DNA from: Varroa destructor
Lineage: Eukaryota; Arthropoda; Arachnida; Mesostigmata; Varroidae
Reading direction: 5' to 3'
Assembly: GCF_002443255.2 (NCBI RefSeq)
Contig: NW_019211455.1
Span: forward strand, 2,909,223 to 2,973,222
DNA length: 64,000 nt
Below, one piece after another: positions 13,467 to 25,485 of this stretch (position 1 is its first letter; the number at the start of each line of letters is the position of its first letter). The notes under the pieces are model-generated. The model saw only the letters and a list, made by a program, of their open reading frames with translations, had not been told where the DNA came from and searched no databases. The position numbers and the translations under genes are program-made.

Positions 13467-13727
13467 TCATAGCGTCAAGTCATAGCTTCGAATTGGATCG
13501 TGGAATAGGTGATCTTTACCATTGATAGCCACACTGGAGTTAGTATCGATGAACTCAGCCAAGTGTTTCCCTGCAGCTCTCAAGGAGGCACATACGGGAA
13601 CAAAGGTGAATACAGTCTTTTCATCCCAAATCCTGCTAGATAGGCCCACTAGCGGCCTATTTCCAAAAGTTGCTTTAGCTAGTGTCGTTAGCGCTGGTGT
13701 CCCAATTACTACTTCGGCGATTATGTA
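13467..13727 (-). CDS. Open frame with coding-like purine-first codon bias
   Basis: The minus strand is open for 86 codons from after TAA at 13728-13730 to TGA at 13467. There is no ATG. About two thirds of codons start with a purine, as in real genes, and the translation has stretches such as GTPALTTLAKATFG and ASLRAAGKHLAEFIDTN. The plus strand has a 69-codon frame (13522-13731) with the same bias, so it is unclear which strand, if either, is coding. No splice site of good quality flanks it. Confidence 0.2.
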   Translation of the reverse strand, partial: YIIAEVVIGTPALTTLAKATFGNRPLVGLSSRIWDEKTVFTFVPVCASLRAAGKHLAEFIDTNSSVAINGKDHLFHDPIRSYDLTL

Positions 13728-13787
13728 TTAGCGTGACTGCTCGATGTTGGCAGCATGAAGACGCTGCCTGCCAGCACCAATGACCTA

Positions 13788-13788
13788 C

Positions 13789-13821
<33 letters not shown>

Positions 13822-13834
13822 CCCACCCTACCCC
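13788..13834. repeat. Pyrimidine tract: C12, (CT)11, C-rich
   Basis: An uninterrupted run of C is followed by CT dinucleotides and further C-rich sequence. Such polypurine-polypyrimidine tracts can form triplex DNA and are length-variable. Confidence 0.9.
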
Positions 13835-14299
13835 TTCGCGAGTGAGAGCTGGGGTGCATTACAAAATTTCTACTGTCGATATCTTCGTCACAGCCACGAA
13901 CACAATTCGTTCTATTTTTAGTGTTCCCTTAGTTATACGAGGCGAGCCAATTTGGGCTATTTCCACTTCGCTGGGCCTTACCCCCGGGCTGAAATATCTT
14001 TGGATGCCTGTCTCAGTGGGTCTCCGCCTACTAGCGCCGCGGTTTCGGTCATCATCGCCTGAAATCTGAATATTTTTGTTGCCACTGCGATTATCATCGT
14101 TGTTGTCGTCGTTGCCGTAGCGGAACCAGACAGAAACAAAGAGCCGAAAAGCGCATGTCTATAACAACAGGGTTCCTAGTGACCTCATTAATATTAATGC
14201 TATTGTTATTTAGGGGACGCCTCATGCAGTAGGTCCGTAATCGCCAGCCTACACTTAGACCACAGAAACTGGCAACGGTGGGAGGACTGCGATAAGGCA

Positions 14300-17200
14300 A
14301 TAACCGGTATGCGATCGTTTGGTTTTGTATTCTACCGAAAAAATTCTGCCGTATAGCAGAAGGTTTTTTAGCAGAACTAGCGTTTCGCAGAACGCCCTGC
14401 CTGTCTGTCTTGCGTCAACAGAAACGCTAGTAGAGTAGCTATTGTTGAAGTAGTTGAACCATGGATAGATAAACCTTTGATCTAAACGTGGACGCTATCC
14501 TAGCTGACAAAAACCACGTGCCACTAAGATTGTACGAGAGTGTTTTCATACATCCATCCATTTGTCTGTGTATATACGTCGATACGGTACTTTGTTGGTA
14601 AATGTCGACAAAGCGTCTGGCTGGGGCAGAATTGCTCGTTAACGGACGAATGAATTATTTTTCACGTCCAGATTTTCATTAGTAATGCTCGCAGCAGAAT
14701 CTCCCACAGTTCATCGCTGCACAGAATTATACGTGGCTACATACACAGAAGGAATGAGGAAGCTATGCCAGTCGCAAGGTTGTTATATTATGTTTCGTTA
14801 TCTGTAGCGTGAAACGATACTACTGACCAATTTTATTGTTTGGCGCATCCGTAAGTTATCAGAAAAACATTTTCAGCCAGCTCTTTCTATTATGTTTTTT
14901 TTTATGAGCTGCATAACGGGTCAACCTTTCCTGCCATCGTGTCTAATTCAAACCAACGTCAAACTATAGATGGCAATGAAATAAAGCTTACTATTTAACC
15001 AGTAACAAAGTGTTATCGTGAATAATGCTCCCGGAGTACCTGATAATTTTTCCTGTTCTAGTCTACCATATTATGAACCTATATGATACAAAACAGATGC
15101 GTGTGCCACCGCAGAAGCGAGGAAAGGCTTATCGTATATTATATAAAACGGGTGGGGGCCAGCCGTTCGAATACTTTAGAGCGTGACTTGCATGAAGTAT
15201 TTACCAGCCGCGAATATCGCCGCGAGTGGATGTCGAGTTGCTTTAAAGGCCACACGACAAGTAGACGCAACAGGAACGCGATAAGTAGCTAAAAATTTCG
15301 ATGTACGCGTTGAAAACCTTCCCCACCAGTGACATCATTACAGCGCGGCAATATGAAATAGGGTGAAACACACTGGAAGCTAGAAGGTGAGCTCCCCTTA
15401 TCTCGGTCACCCAGAAGTGTAATGATTAAAAGCTACGACGAAAACTTAAAAAGACCACTACCTCACAATCATCATATAAGGGACCTTATAGTAGTTATAT
15501 GCTCATTTCTATAGAGTTAATTAGAAGGGATATGGTGCGGAAGGCGCACGTATTGTATGCCCCTGTTGTCAGGAAGGATGATTAACAGGGAGTTATTGCG
15601 TACTTCGTATGCGTTTGCAATTGGGTAGAAAATAAAAATCATTGTCTACAATATCGAACAGAGCCGCTGCGATTTCAAATTGGCCTCCTTATTGCTGCGA
15701 CTCAGATGATTTATATAGAGGAACAATCAAAATGTCCACCCACCTAGGTGGATACTCAACATTATCAAATGAAACATTTACCCAGTTGGGTGTTTCAAGT
15801 TTGTCCGATACTTAAGCGGTTAAGCATTGCTTACCATCGAGCGGCTGGTCTTTTTACGACAAATATAAGAAAAGTACCTGCAACATGTGCGCTTGTACGT
15901 GGAGTAGATCAGAGATCTGGGCTGATGCGCCGCTATGGCAAGCGGAACATCTGGCTCGACCGGTATATCCTTTCGTCCGCAAAATAAGAGGCTACCCCCT
16001 GACCTCGGCGATAACGTCTGCGGCGAATGTGATCCCTGCCTGCCGCATTTCTGGAAGTCATACGCTAATGAACTTCCAGGAGCCATCGTATTTTCATTAT
16101 AGCCTTTTCCCATAATAATAATTACGATGTACATAAATATTTGACGATCGAATATATGCACAACTCAAGTATCTGTGCTTGTGTCCAATAGTCTATATAC
16201 TGATTTTATCGACATGACCAAGTTAATTAGGTTCCGTCGTTTATACTGCTCGAGCACAGGTAGATTAACGCAAAGCGGCCGAGGTTGTTGAAAGAAAAAA
16301 ATACGCCAAAGATATACATTCAGCTTAAGCCTGTTAGCTCGTTCCACAACATTTGAAAGCTGGCTCGCCTGTGTTATGTTAGCCAATGCAAAACTATCTG
16401 AGAGAGCTTCATGTCTATAATGTTACCCGCGGTGCATTCAAACGGCAGTTTATTAAAGCTTATTGGAAATGAATAAGCAGCCATGACCTTCACCTCAAGT
16501 AATTACAAACATAGCTTATTTCTATCTTTTATAAATTCTTCCGCGTCGTACCCGTGTACACTTTTGTGAGAGCCAATCGCACAAGACCAAGGCGGGGCAG
16601 CAACAGGCACTTAGGATGGGCAAATAACTTTAAACTAATAATGCACCTTCAGTTAAGGCACATATTTGTACGCGAGTAGTAGCATTACGCAGTACAATTT
16701 GTTTAATCGGATTTGAAATCTGTACATCATGCAGATTGACGAATATCGCCATATCTGCTTCTGCGATTTTGTCGTTAAAGAATTGACAATATTGTCTTCT
16801 TAGTAATAAGGGCTAACTTTAATAACTCAAAAGGGGTTACTGATGAAATCGGTATATAGTGGAGAATACACGGCTTTTTTAGGCCGTACACGAGTTCTTA
16901 TGAAAATACAGTTAAACGACAATGGAATGATCACACGCCGAGGCAGCCTTTTATGGGAAAACACGTTAATTCGCTCATCTGGGTAAACCATTGTGAGAGA
17001 CAAACGGGCCGGCTAAAAGGCCATATAAACGCCTCGACATTGCGTTGTATATCGTTTTTATATACTAAAGAGAGTTATTTTTTTTTTGTAACATCTAAAA
17101 TAATACAATTTGACGGTAATAACTTTTTTAACGTAATGTCTTTAACGATTTTTACTTTTTTGGCAGTACGCGATTTCCATTCAAGATCATCAGAACGACA

Positions 17201-18460
17201 AAATGTTTATAAGTGATCTTAGTGATAGAATAAGTATCGTTAATAATGCGATCCGCTTTTCTGGCCGTCTCTTTCAAATAAAAAAAACATGGCCTCATTG
17301 CTATAATGAGCTGTGGAAACAGTGCCGACTATCTTAACATAATATTATTAAACTAGATCTACACTATTTCGATCAACGACCTTCCGCCATTTTCGACAGT
17401 GCAATAATCAAAGCACTGCGATTTCTGAGCGATAACTGTGATAAGTAATTTTTGCATCTTCTGATTAAAATTCAAATTGGCACCATTAAGGGAATTGTTT
17501 ATAGGCCGAAACAGATGAAAGCCTGATGGTTTTCCATTCAAGTTTTCCAGGCCTAGTTTTACTAGCTAAGTAGAAACGCATGTGGTCCGAGATTGTCCGA
17601 GTTGAAGAGTACGCCTTTGCTGTTCGCCAATTCCGATCGATTTTTTTCAGTAGTTCGTTGTAATTTTGTTAGTTATCAGACAGCAGAGGTCTGAGCCGAC
17701 CATCTTACCAAACGACGGCACAATTCCTTTCCGATTCCGCCAAACATATAACAATACCTTGTTTAGCGTCAGTTCGCAGATGGAAATACGATCAGGTAAA
17801 TTCTGCCCCGTCAATTGGCGTGACATACGAACCGCAAGCTTTTTTTTTCCAGCCATGTTCGTTCAGACGGCTTCAAGCTGTGGACTTCACTTCTTGGCAA
17901 TATTATCGAAACCCTTCGAACGAAAATGACGAAGTTACGTTTCGAAGCACTTGTTTCAGTATCACATCTTGGCCATAAGCAGCACAAAATTTTTTCTTGA
18001 TATAATAAAATTATTAAACAAAGCAAATTTTTGTAAAAATTTCACTCATTTCTAAGGCACTCAATGTTAAATAGGAATAAATGCATTCTAATAATTTTAG
18101 GGCATCAGTTACTGTTGATCGTATCAGCTTCCGAGTGACATTAACGCCAACTCGACGCGATTCATATGGCCGAAGATTTCGAAGCTGCCTAATGAGAAAA
18201 ATTATTAATACCTTTTTTTCGACTAAATGTTTGTCTCCTGCGTGTGTAAAGTGAAAAGTTTATCATTAAATTCAGGAGGATAACAGTAGGTCAACAACGA
18301 CGCCTGTTTTTATTTTTTCTTAATTTTAATTTAAAATAGAAATCTACAGATATTTTGAATGATATTAGGAATCCTCTCAAATCAAATAGCATAGATAAAG
18401 CGTGACTATATTGTTTTCATGGGCCACGTTCCCGAACCCTGTCATGTTCCATTCCTATAA
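14300..18460. other. AT-rich non-coding stretch
   Basis: No frame here combines length with start or splice evidence. Minus- and plus-strand frames of 60-113 codons around 15.7-16.2 kb overlap one another and look spurious. Confidence 0.55.
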
Positions 18461-18464
18461 ACGT

Positions 18465-18528
18465 GTGTGTGTGTATGTGTTAATTTGTTAACATGTGTGT
18501 GTGTATGTGTTAATTTGTTAACATGTGT
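18465..18528. repeat. Tandem duplication of a 30-bp GT-rich unit
   Basis: Two identical 30-base copies (18465-18494 and 18495-18524) each combine a GT run with TAATTTGTTAACAT, then decay into further GT. The exact identity implies a recent duplication or a length-variable minisatellite. Confidence 0.9.
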
Positions 18529-18899
18529 ATGTGTGTACCAGTTGTTCACGTTATAACGCATTCATACCGATACTTGTAATATAAGGCAAAAAGTTTTTTC
18601 TTTTGTGTTGGTCGCAACCGTTATATCAAGATAAAAAAAAAACCTGCTTAAACCTCCGCAAAGTTCAAGTGGCTTGACAATCCAAATGCTGTAGTAGCTA
18701 CGTAGCCATCAAGCTTCGGACCACAATAGTTCTCTGTCTACATATGTCACACTAACAGTATATACTGCAATGGACATAACCGCTGTCAAATTCAACTATC
18801 AATCATGTTTTTACACCCATACGGATTGCCGAGTCACGCGTTATCGATCGTTGTAGATCCTGTGCGTGTCTGAAATAAGCAATCGTCCTGCCATCATAA

Positions 18900-21680
18900 C
18901 TTGGACTGCTACTGATGATGATTCCGTCACAAATAAACAATCCTGCAGCTACAGTTCACATGGTAGCGTACGACGGGCACATCAAATGCTGAAGCATACT
19001 TGTTGACGCTGCCCCTGTGCTTATATAACGTTTGGCCGATGGGCTGGCCTGATGGTCGCGGTCAAGCAGCCAATGAAGAGCTCGATAACTCGCACCTGTC
19101 GCAATTCTGTGGCTTAGAAGCCGTTCAGCCTACCGACTGCGAGAGTCCGTGTGTCTATGCCGGATGTACATTGTAGTCCAGGGCAGCGGTTGCTATACTG
19201 GCTCCAGCAGCTAAGCTAGCGGCCATAGCTACAGCGGCAATGTGAGATGGCCTAGATTTGGGCCCGGCGACCACCTCAGTGGTTATCACTAGTACCACAA
19301 CCAGTATCATCGGCTATTATCGGCTGCTGCCTGTTTACAGCGAAGGCCCGTTCAGACGCGGGCCAATATTGTCGCTTACAGGCACTGCTGCGTTTACGGT
19401 AAAGATGACTTCATTGATGAGGCCACACTCGTTTTACCCCTAACCGGCCTGCAGGCTGGTAACGCTAAATACAAAGAGCTATCCTTAGTGCTTGGCTACG
19501 AACTACGGTAAATAAACTAATAGGCAGTCGCTAAGATAATGTACACGTGGGCACGAGTGTCAGAGCAACGCATGCCACAGCACTGACCAAACCGTGGAAT
19601 TTTGCGAAATCAGAAAGGTTCCATAGTGATAGAAGTCAACATCGGAACGCCGTTTGAAGGAAAAAAAAAAATGCTCATCTCAGAGTCGGTGATTAATAGT
19701 GGTCTTGTCCAAGTAGCGTTGGGATTTATAGTTGAAGCGATCGTTCTACCAGGAACAATAAAGAGGTTCTTTAAAACGTTATAATAAATGGGAGTTAGGA
19801 AACATCAGTTAATAACGTAACGGTTGAATGTTTGATTGTTTCTTGGAGAATAGTTCTCTAGAGATCGTGTGTCCTAGTTGCCGTTGTTCGCATAATCGTA
19901 GAGCGGCAATGCAATTCAGTTCATTGAAAAAAGCCTGAAGCCTTGAGTGGCTTGATTGGCGAAGCATCGGTAGACATTGTGTGAACAGCTGTTAATTAAC
20001 AACTGAATGAAGGGTTAAGTTAGGAACGATACAGAACCTGATGAGCACGTTTCTTGGCTAAGAGCATAGAAACCGAGGAAACTCGGGAATACTGAGCAGA
20101 ATGAGATTCGATAGTCTAAGGTATCAGCGTCTGAGCAAAGCTGGGTATGTGCACTGAAAAAATACATCAAAAAGAGAACGTTTCAGGAACGTCGTTTCTT
20201 CCTATCGGCTTGTAGGTCTAATAAAAACAATCAACAAGTTACTAAGTGCAAAAAAGGTAGAGGCAAAATAGGCAGAGCTGGCACAGGGTCAGCGGAATCG
20301 ACAGATGGATATTGAAATCGATCGAATGTAGGACAGAAAAGAATTATTGTTGAAAGCCGTGATTTTCTAGAATTAAAATGCCATCATCGTTGCTACTATA
20401 ACTACAATCATTGTCATTCCCAAATGGGCATAAATCCATAATCTGCTGTCAACGGGAAGTGATAGAAAGGCATATTGAAGAAAAAAAGGATATTAACGGC
20501 GCTGATTGCGCTTATGGCATTGTTCGTCCAATATTTTATAATGAAGGTCATTTGCTGAAGGCATATCTGGTCCTCCAGTTTCCGTTTCTCTCACTGTTTG
20601 CGTGCCTCGGCCTCGTGAGTCCTTAATACGGGAGGTCCAAAGGCAATTTTCATCCATTTTGGCATGCTAGCAAGCACGTTAATCCCTACTTCTATATAGA
20701 CAAGGGTCGATACATATATATTGCGGTGCATGTGATAATCTATGTACGTTCGCGTTATACTATATATGACTGTACCATATCGTAAGGCATTTTCTGCATA
20801 CCCTCTGTTCTGCTCTGAGGGCTTTCAAGCGATGCATACAGCTCTTACGAAGATGACAAGGCTATAATTTGACTAAGACGCTTGACTTACTAGTGAACGT
20901 ACAAGTAAATAGCAATGGATAGGCTATCAGCGGTTGTGTTTTCACTTTGTCTGATCGCCTGGACAGCAAATACTTCGTGGCCTCGCTATCGAGGCGTCAG
21001 CATATCTGAGTTTGCGTCCATTCGTGTTCTTCACTGATCAGACGGTTTCACATATTACTCGTGCTGAACGTGGGTGTACACAACGATGAGCCAGACTTGA
21101 ATGGAACGGCCTTCAGCACGCTATGTATAGCCTCTCGCGCGCATACTCCGAGAGACGTCAGTGTATCATCTATGTATGTACTCTATTGTTGATAATTTGC
21201 GAGCAGTTCATACGAGAAATATATATTAATAATAACAATAATATAAGTAGTGACGGGATTAGTAGCAGCAACCTCCGTCGGCACATTTTGTCATACGATT
21301 TACGCGTCGGCTTATTTTGGATATTTACTAGCGTTGTTCTCTGTACTCTGTTTCTTTTTTACACGTATTTGTTTTTAAGTCACTTGCAAGCTATGTAATA
21401 AACACAATTGAACAACAATAACAAGAACAACCGTCCTATGTGTCTATGCAGGCAACTTATTAACTAACTGGCTTGCTAAGTTAGTGACCTCCGATGTCGG
21501 ACAAGCCCTTAAGACCGCGGCTCATTGTTTGTTTGCATGGCTCGGCGATGCGCCTGTCATGTGTATGGACCGCCTGGTTTGATCCGCGCTAATGCACGAA
21601 AGGCAGTCGCCGACGGTGGTGGCCAACCTCCACTTGAAAGTCAATGGCGCCATGCGTCAGCGCCAGTCATGGCGTAATGG
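18900..21680. other. Mixed composition, no supportable gene
   Basis: GC-richer patches at about 18.9-19.6 kb and from 20.6 kb. They contain GCAGC- and CAGC-type motifs but no frame with supporting signals. Confidence 0.5.
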
Positions 21681-21686
21681 TTGATG

Positions 21687-22235
21687 TTACGCGATCGAAA
21701 TGCAGAGATCGTCGTCTGCCCAGAACGTGCAACGTCGCTCCTTCATACATACACAGCTCCCTTTTGGCAAAACCAACAACTGAAAAGAACTCAAGGACTT
21801 TGGCTCCAGTAGCAAAGCTTCGGGGCAAATGCGGATTAGCGATACAAATGACTTCTCCGATAACAGCCACAGCTGTACCAGCAGTAGCGGCAACAGCACG
21901 AAGAATAATAGTCTGGACAACAATACGAGACGATTTGCGTCAATAGCGGCGACCGGATGTGGCTTAGCGCCCAGCGTGCCCAACCCATATACACACGCCA
22001 ACAGACGAACTGGCAGACACCCAGGGCTGGAAAAGCTTGTACGGTGACGCCAGACGCCAGTGACCCTGTCTGGGCGATCTAGTGATGATGAAATGAACGT
22101 GCGATTTAAAACTAAACCGGAACACCAGTTGACGTCCATGACGTCTGCAACGTTTACGTGACGGTGATGTTTTTGTGCCATCTGCGTTGTGTTAGGTTTG
22201 CGCGCTACTCTTTTTTTCACTTTTGCTATTAGCAT
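21687..22235 (-). CDS. Longest ATG-started frame; possible single-pass membrane protein
   Basis: This minus-strand frame starts with a true ATG, has an in-frame stop just upstream, and runs 182 codons. It has a basic start (AKVKKRVARK), a Ser/Arg middle, and one strongly hydrophobic segment at about residues 104-123 (LLSRLLFFVLLPLLLVQLWL), followed by a Cys-containing tail. The start context is weak. The hydrophobic segment arises from CAG/CAA-type trinucleotides on the opposite strand, where two other frames are also open as Ser/Asn- or Ala/Thr-rich sequence. The frame may therefore be a by-product of a low-stop, GC-richer patch. No family is recognised. Confidence 0.25.
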   Translation of the reverse strand: MLIAKVKKRVARKPNTTQMAQKHHRHVNVADVMDVNWCSGLVLNRTFISSSLDRPDRVTGVWRHRTSFSSPGCLPVRLLACVYGLGTLGAKPHPVAAIDANRLVLLSRLLFFVLLPLLLVQLWLLSEKSFVSLIRICPEALLLEPKSLSSFQLLVLPKGSCVCMKERRCTFWADDDLCISIA

Positions 22236-23605
22236 AGACTTTTAGTATGTACTCGCAGTAGAAATATGCCAGGTTCACCTATTTTACTTCTCCCGACTAT
22301 CGCTGTACATCATGCACGGAGGCGACAAAGCAGTAGGACGACGCGTCAGGTTGACAGGATTCGAGAGTTGTTTCAACATCGGCGCCCGTGTCGTCATGAA
22401 TGACCTATGCGAATGCCTACCTCTGACTGAGAGAAGCTGACCGTGGGTAGTCTCAAAGACTTACGACGAAGTGCCGGTATTTAGAAATAAATGAATTGTA
22501 ACATTCTAGTCGCGGCCCTCTATTCGTCAGTGTACTTTGTTTTGCATCACCTGAAGAGAGACTTATCTCCATCTCATTTCCTTGAACGCATATTCGCTAG
22601 CTATCTCGGTAAACCCCTCACTGAACGGTTGTGGGTAACCACAGTATTGGAAGTGGCGGCTGCGAGGCCGTCGTGCCATTGGTGACACACCTGCCTTTAT
22701 TGTTGGAGCATATGTGTAATCTTGCAAGGCGAACCGTATTCTGGGACGAGCCTCGCGTCGTTTACAAATAGCGGCCTGGATAAAGGGCGGAGTCATGATA
22801 AATATTGGCGTTTCTGACTCAGACGATCGAAATGAGTTTCGAGCCGTCGCAACGTCATAAGCAGCGGCAGCATTGGGGTGCGACTGCCCGACGCGCCCAA
22901 CAAGAGCGACGAATGACTGAAGAGAAAGACAAAATGAAGACGGAGCGGAAACAGCAGCAGCCGAAGGGCAAAACGCTTAATGTAGCCCGTACTCACGACG
23001 CTTTGACGTTAGCTTTCCCCCTACAAAGGAACTATAATGCTGTGACTATTGGCAGATGGCTTTGGCAACAGCAGACTTTCCGTATGTGTTCGAGTGCTCT
23101 GATACTTCAAAGGAGCAGCGAAGAGTATTTTTAGGTAGTAGTTTTAGCTACAGAGATATTTAGTTTTCGATTCTCAGTAACACGTTAGAAGGCTATCGAT
23201 GATTTTTTGCAGTTCCTAGATACCTAAACGCGAATACTCATATTCATGATAGAGTCTACACTTTTACCATTAAGAGACAATTGTGAAGAAAGGAGTTGAA
23301 TGGAGATGAGTGTCGGTCGGTAAAGGCGTAGGTATCGGTACTCAACCAGTTGTTCTGATAACCTAATCTATCTTTTGAGAATCATGGGTATCTGTGAGGG
23401 AAATCCACACGCGTATTTGTTTTGTTGAAAATGTAGATGAAAGAAGTTCGCATGTCTCCAAATAAACTTAGACAAGCGTGTCACGCTGAAGCCTAGAAAC
23501 ATCCTTATATAAACTTTTCCGGTTATTTTTTAGAATAGGTACGAATCGCAACACGATGCAACAGCTTAAAAGTTCCGTATTTTTAGAAAAGGAGTTTAAA
23601 TTGCT

Positions 23606-23620
23606 GGGGGGGGGGGGGGG
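23606..23620. repeat. G15 homopolymer
   Basis: Uninterrupted G run downstream of the minus-strand exon at 23718. Length is prone to sequencing error. Confidence 0.9.
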
Positions 23621-23717
23621 AGCTTAACTGGCATTTTATATCGATTTGGTTTACAGTAACCACGACTACCTACACTTACATTGTTTTTTTTTTGGTGATG
23701 TTCTCCAGCAAATAAGC

Positions 23718-24201
23718 CTATTCGCGAGACTCCCAGCTGGCTGATTTTACTGCCATAGATAAAGCCAACTGAAGAGATTCAATATCCTGCTCCGTATAGT
23801 TCAGCGTTAACTTTGGAAATCCTAACAACAATTTGACCATGCTTAAATCTGATCTCATACACACGCAGTACTCGATATGAGCTAGTAAAGAACGGCAAGA
23901 GGCTCTCAAAGACAAATATGCTTGAGTACTCGAAAATTTACCCCTGTACTGCATATCATTTCGAAGGCCTTCAATGTTAAGGACCTCGTTCCAGTGACCG
24001 ATATTGCATAGGCCAGCCAGGAATCGCTCTTTTGTTATGGTTAAGACTTCGACCGTTACGTACAGTTCACGAGATGAATGACGTTTGTGTAGTAAAAACA
24101 GATATTCGTTGTTGGGGAACTGTAGTTTCTTGGCGGACAAGTTTGCCGTTTGCGGAAGATGAATATCTATGTGACGCCGATCATTCAGCAGCGACTTGGT
24201 C
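23718..24201 (-). CDS. Likely terminal coding exon, unrecognised protein
   Basis: On the minus strand a frame is open from about 24230 down to TAG at 23718, roughly 171 codons in an AT-rich area where less than one of that length is expected by chance. A possible acceptor, TTGTTAG, ends at 24202; used, it leaves one base to complete a split codon and then 160 codons. The translation is balanced and helical-looking: a segment with NNEYLFLLHKR, then KERFLAGLCNIGHWNEVL, a Ser/Ala/Cys-containing helix (SLRASCRSLLAHIEYC) and a final helix with DIESLQLALSMAVKSA. There is no signal peptide or membrane segment. I cannot assign a family. The upstream exons would lie at higher coordinates and were not identified. 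Confidence 0.4.
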
Positions 24202-24566
24202 CTAACAACGATTCGATCCGGGCTCGCTTTTTAACGAAAGGAACCAGTAATACAAATAAAATCGGCTAAGAAGGATGTGTAAATTTAATTATATTTCACA
24301 AATCCCGCAATCTGCGACGGCTTCCATTATTAATTCATTTGGCAAACTTGCTTCTATTGGAGTGATTTTACAGGTATCGTCCTTAACAATCACATACTTG
24401 AATATCGGTGAGTTCTCCTGCTTCCATTTGTCTTTGGTACCAAATCCTTGCCAGCTTCAGATGGCACCGTAGTCTACTATCCATGCCATAGAATGCCAGC
24501 TACGTAATATAATTGGCTAAAGAGTACTATAATTGATTTTACAAGATAATTTTCACCTGTGGTCCT

Positions 24567-24628
24567 ACGTTAATGTCAATCCTATGTTAATGACCTCTGG
24601 TGGTCATTAATTTAGGATTGATGAACGT
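24567..24628. repeat. Imperfect 27/29-base hairpin with six-base loop
   Basis: Arms at 24567-24595 and 24602-24628 pair at about 24 positions, with two small internal mismatches and a two-base bulge; the loop is TCTGGT. The geometry recalls a small-RNA precursor, although the loop is short. A collapsed inverted-repeat element is equally possible. Confidence 0.75.
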
Positions 24629-25261
24629 CAGAGGCGGGCGTCGATCTTGAGGCAGTGCTCATCTGCGGCCCAACCTGACAAAGTCGTTGAATTACACTCA
24701 GGAATTATCTAAAGCGTGGTAGGCTTGTATCTGCTATGATTGCGTCCACTAGAATGTTTCTTTTTATCGTCATTTCTAATTCCTTTGTACATGGTTTGTT
24801 TCACCCGAACTGTTTTTAAATAAGCATTTTCGCAAGTTTTCGCGAGTTTACACGATTTGCGTGTGGATACTGACAGAGATAAGGCGACAACTTCACGGAG
24901 AGACTGGCAGAAGAGCCTGGGAGTGGTGAGGAAATAATATCTGATGTTTTGTTACACTATACGGAAAGCTCTGCACGATGCTTCATGCAATCGAATGTTG
25001 GCCGTCGCTGTGCTATTGACTTTAGAAACTGTTCGTGATCCTGCTGCTTCCTTCTTCACCAAATAAGATAAGGCTACGGGAAAGGAGTGGAAAGTCTGCG
25101 TTTACCCGTGGCCAACTGAAGTGAAATGTCTGGGAGAACAAAATGCGAAAATCATGATGTCGAAGAAGAGTTCTATCGACAAATTTTTCCATATACTAAA
25201 ACGGAGGGGGTACAGCTGTATTAATCAGCCATACAGAAATGAATTCTTTGCTAATACATAG

Positions 25262-25485
25262 AGGCAATAAGACAACCAAGCGACACAGCCCTCGCCATGA
25301 TGATCGCCGAGAACTATCACCGTATCGACTTCCTTTTTCTAGCGTTTTGCCTATTGAAGTCTCCAGGGGATACGTGGCCGGTCTGTGGGTTCAGTAAATA
25401 CGAATTCGACACCCCTTGTCCCGTGTGGGGTTACGGTGACCAGAAAAGGGATCTAGCAGCCGCGTTCGTTGTGAACAACATCAAG
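25262..25485 (+). CDS. Candidate internal exon with strong donor
   Basis: The frame is open from after a TAA at 25252 to AAG|GTGAGT, whose GT is at 25486. A possible acceptor, ACATAG, ends at 25261 and gives two bases plus 74 codons. ATG ATG at 25297-25302 could instead be a start (GCC before the ATG). The encoded piece has a hydrophobic run (IDFLFLAFCLL), then a Cys/Trp/Pro-containing stretch with GDTWPVCGF and CPVWGYGDQKRD, and an Ala/Val helix. The Trp and Cys content is unusual for random frames. No family is recognised and neighbouring exons were not found. Confidence 0.3.
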
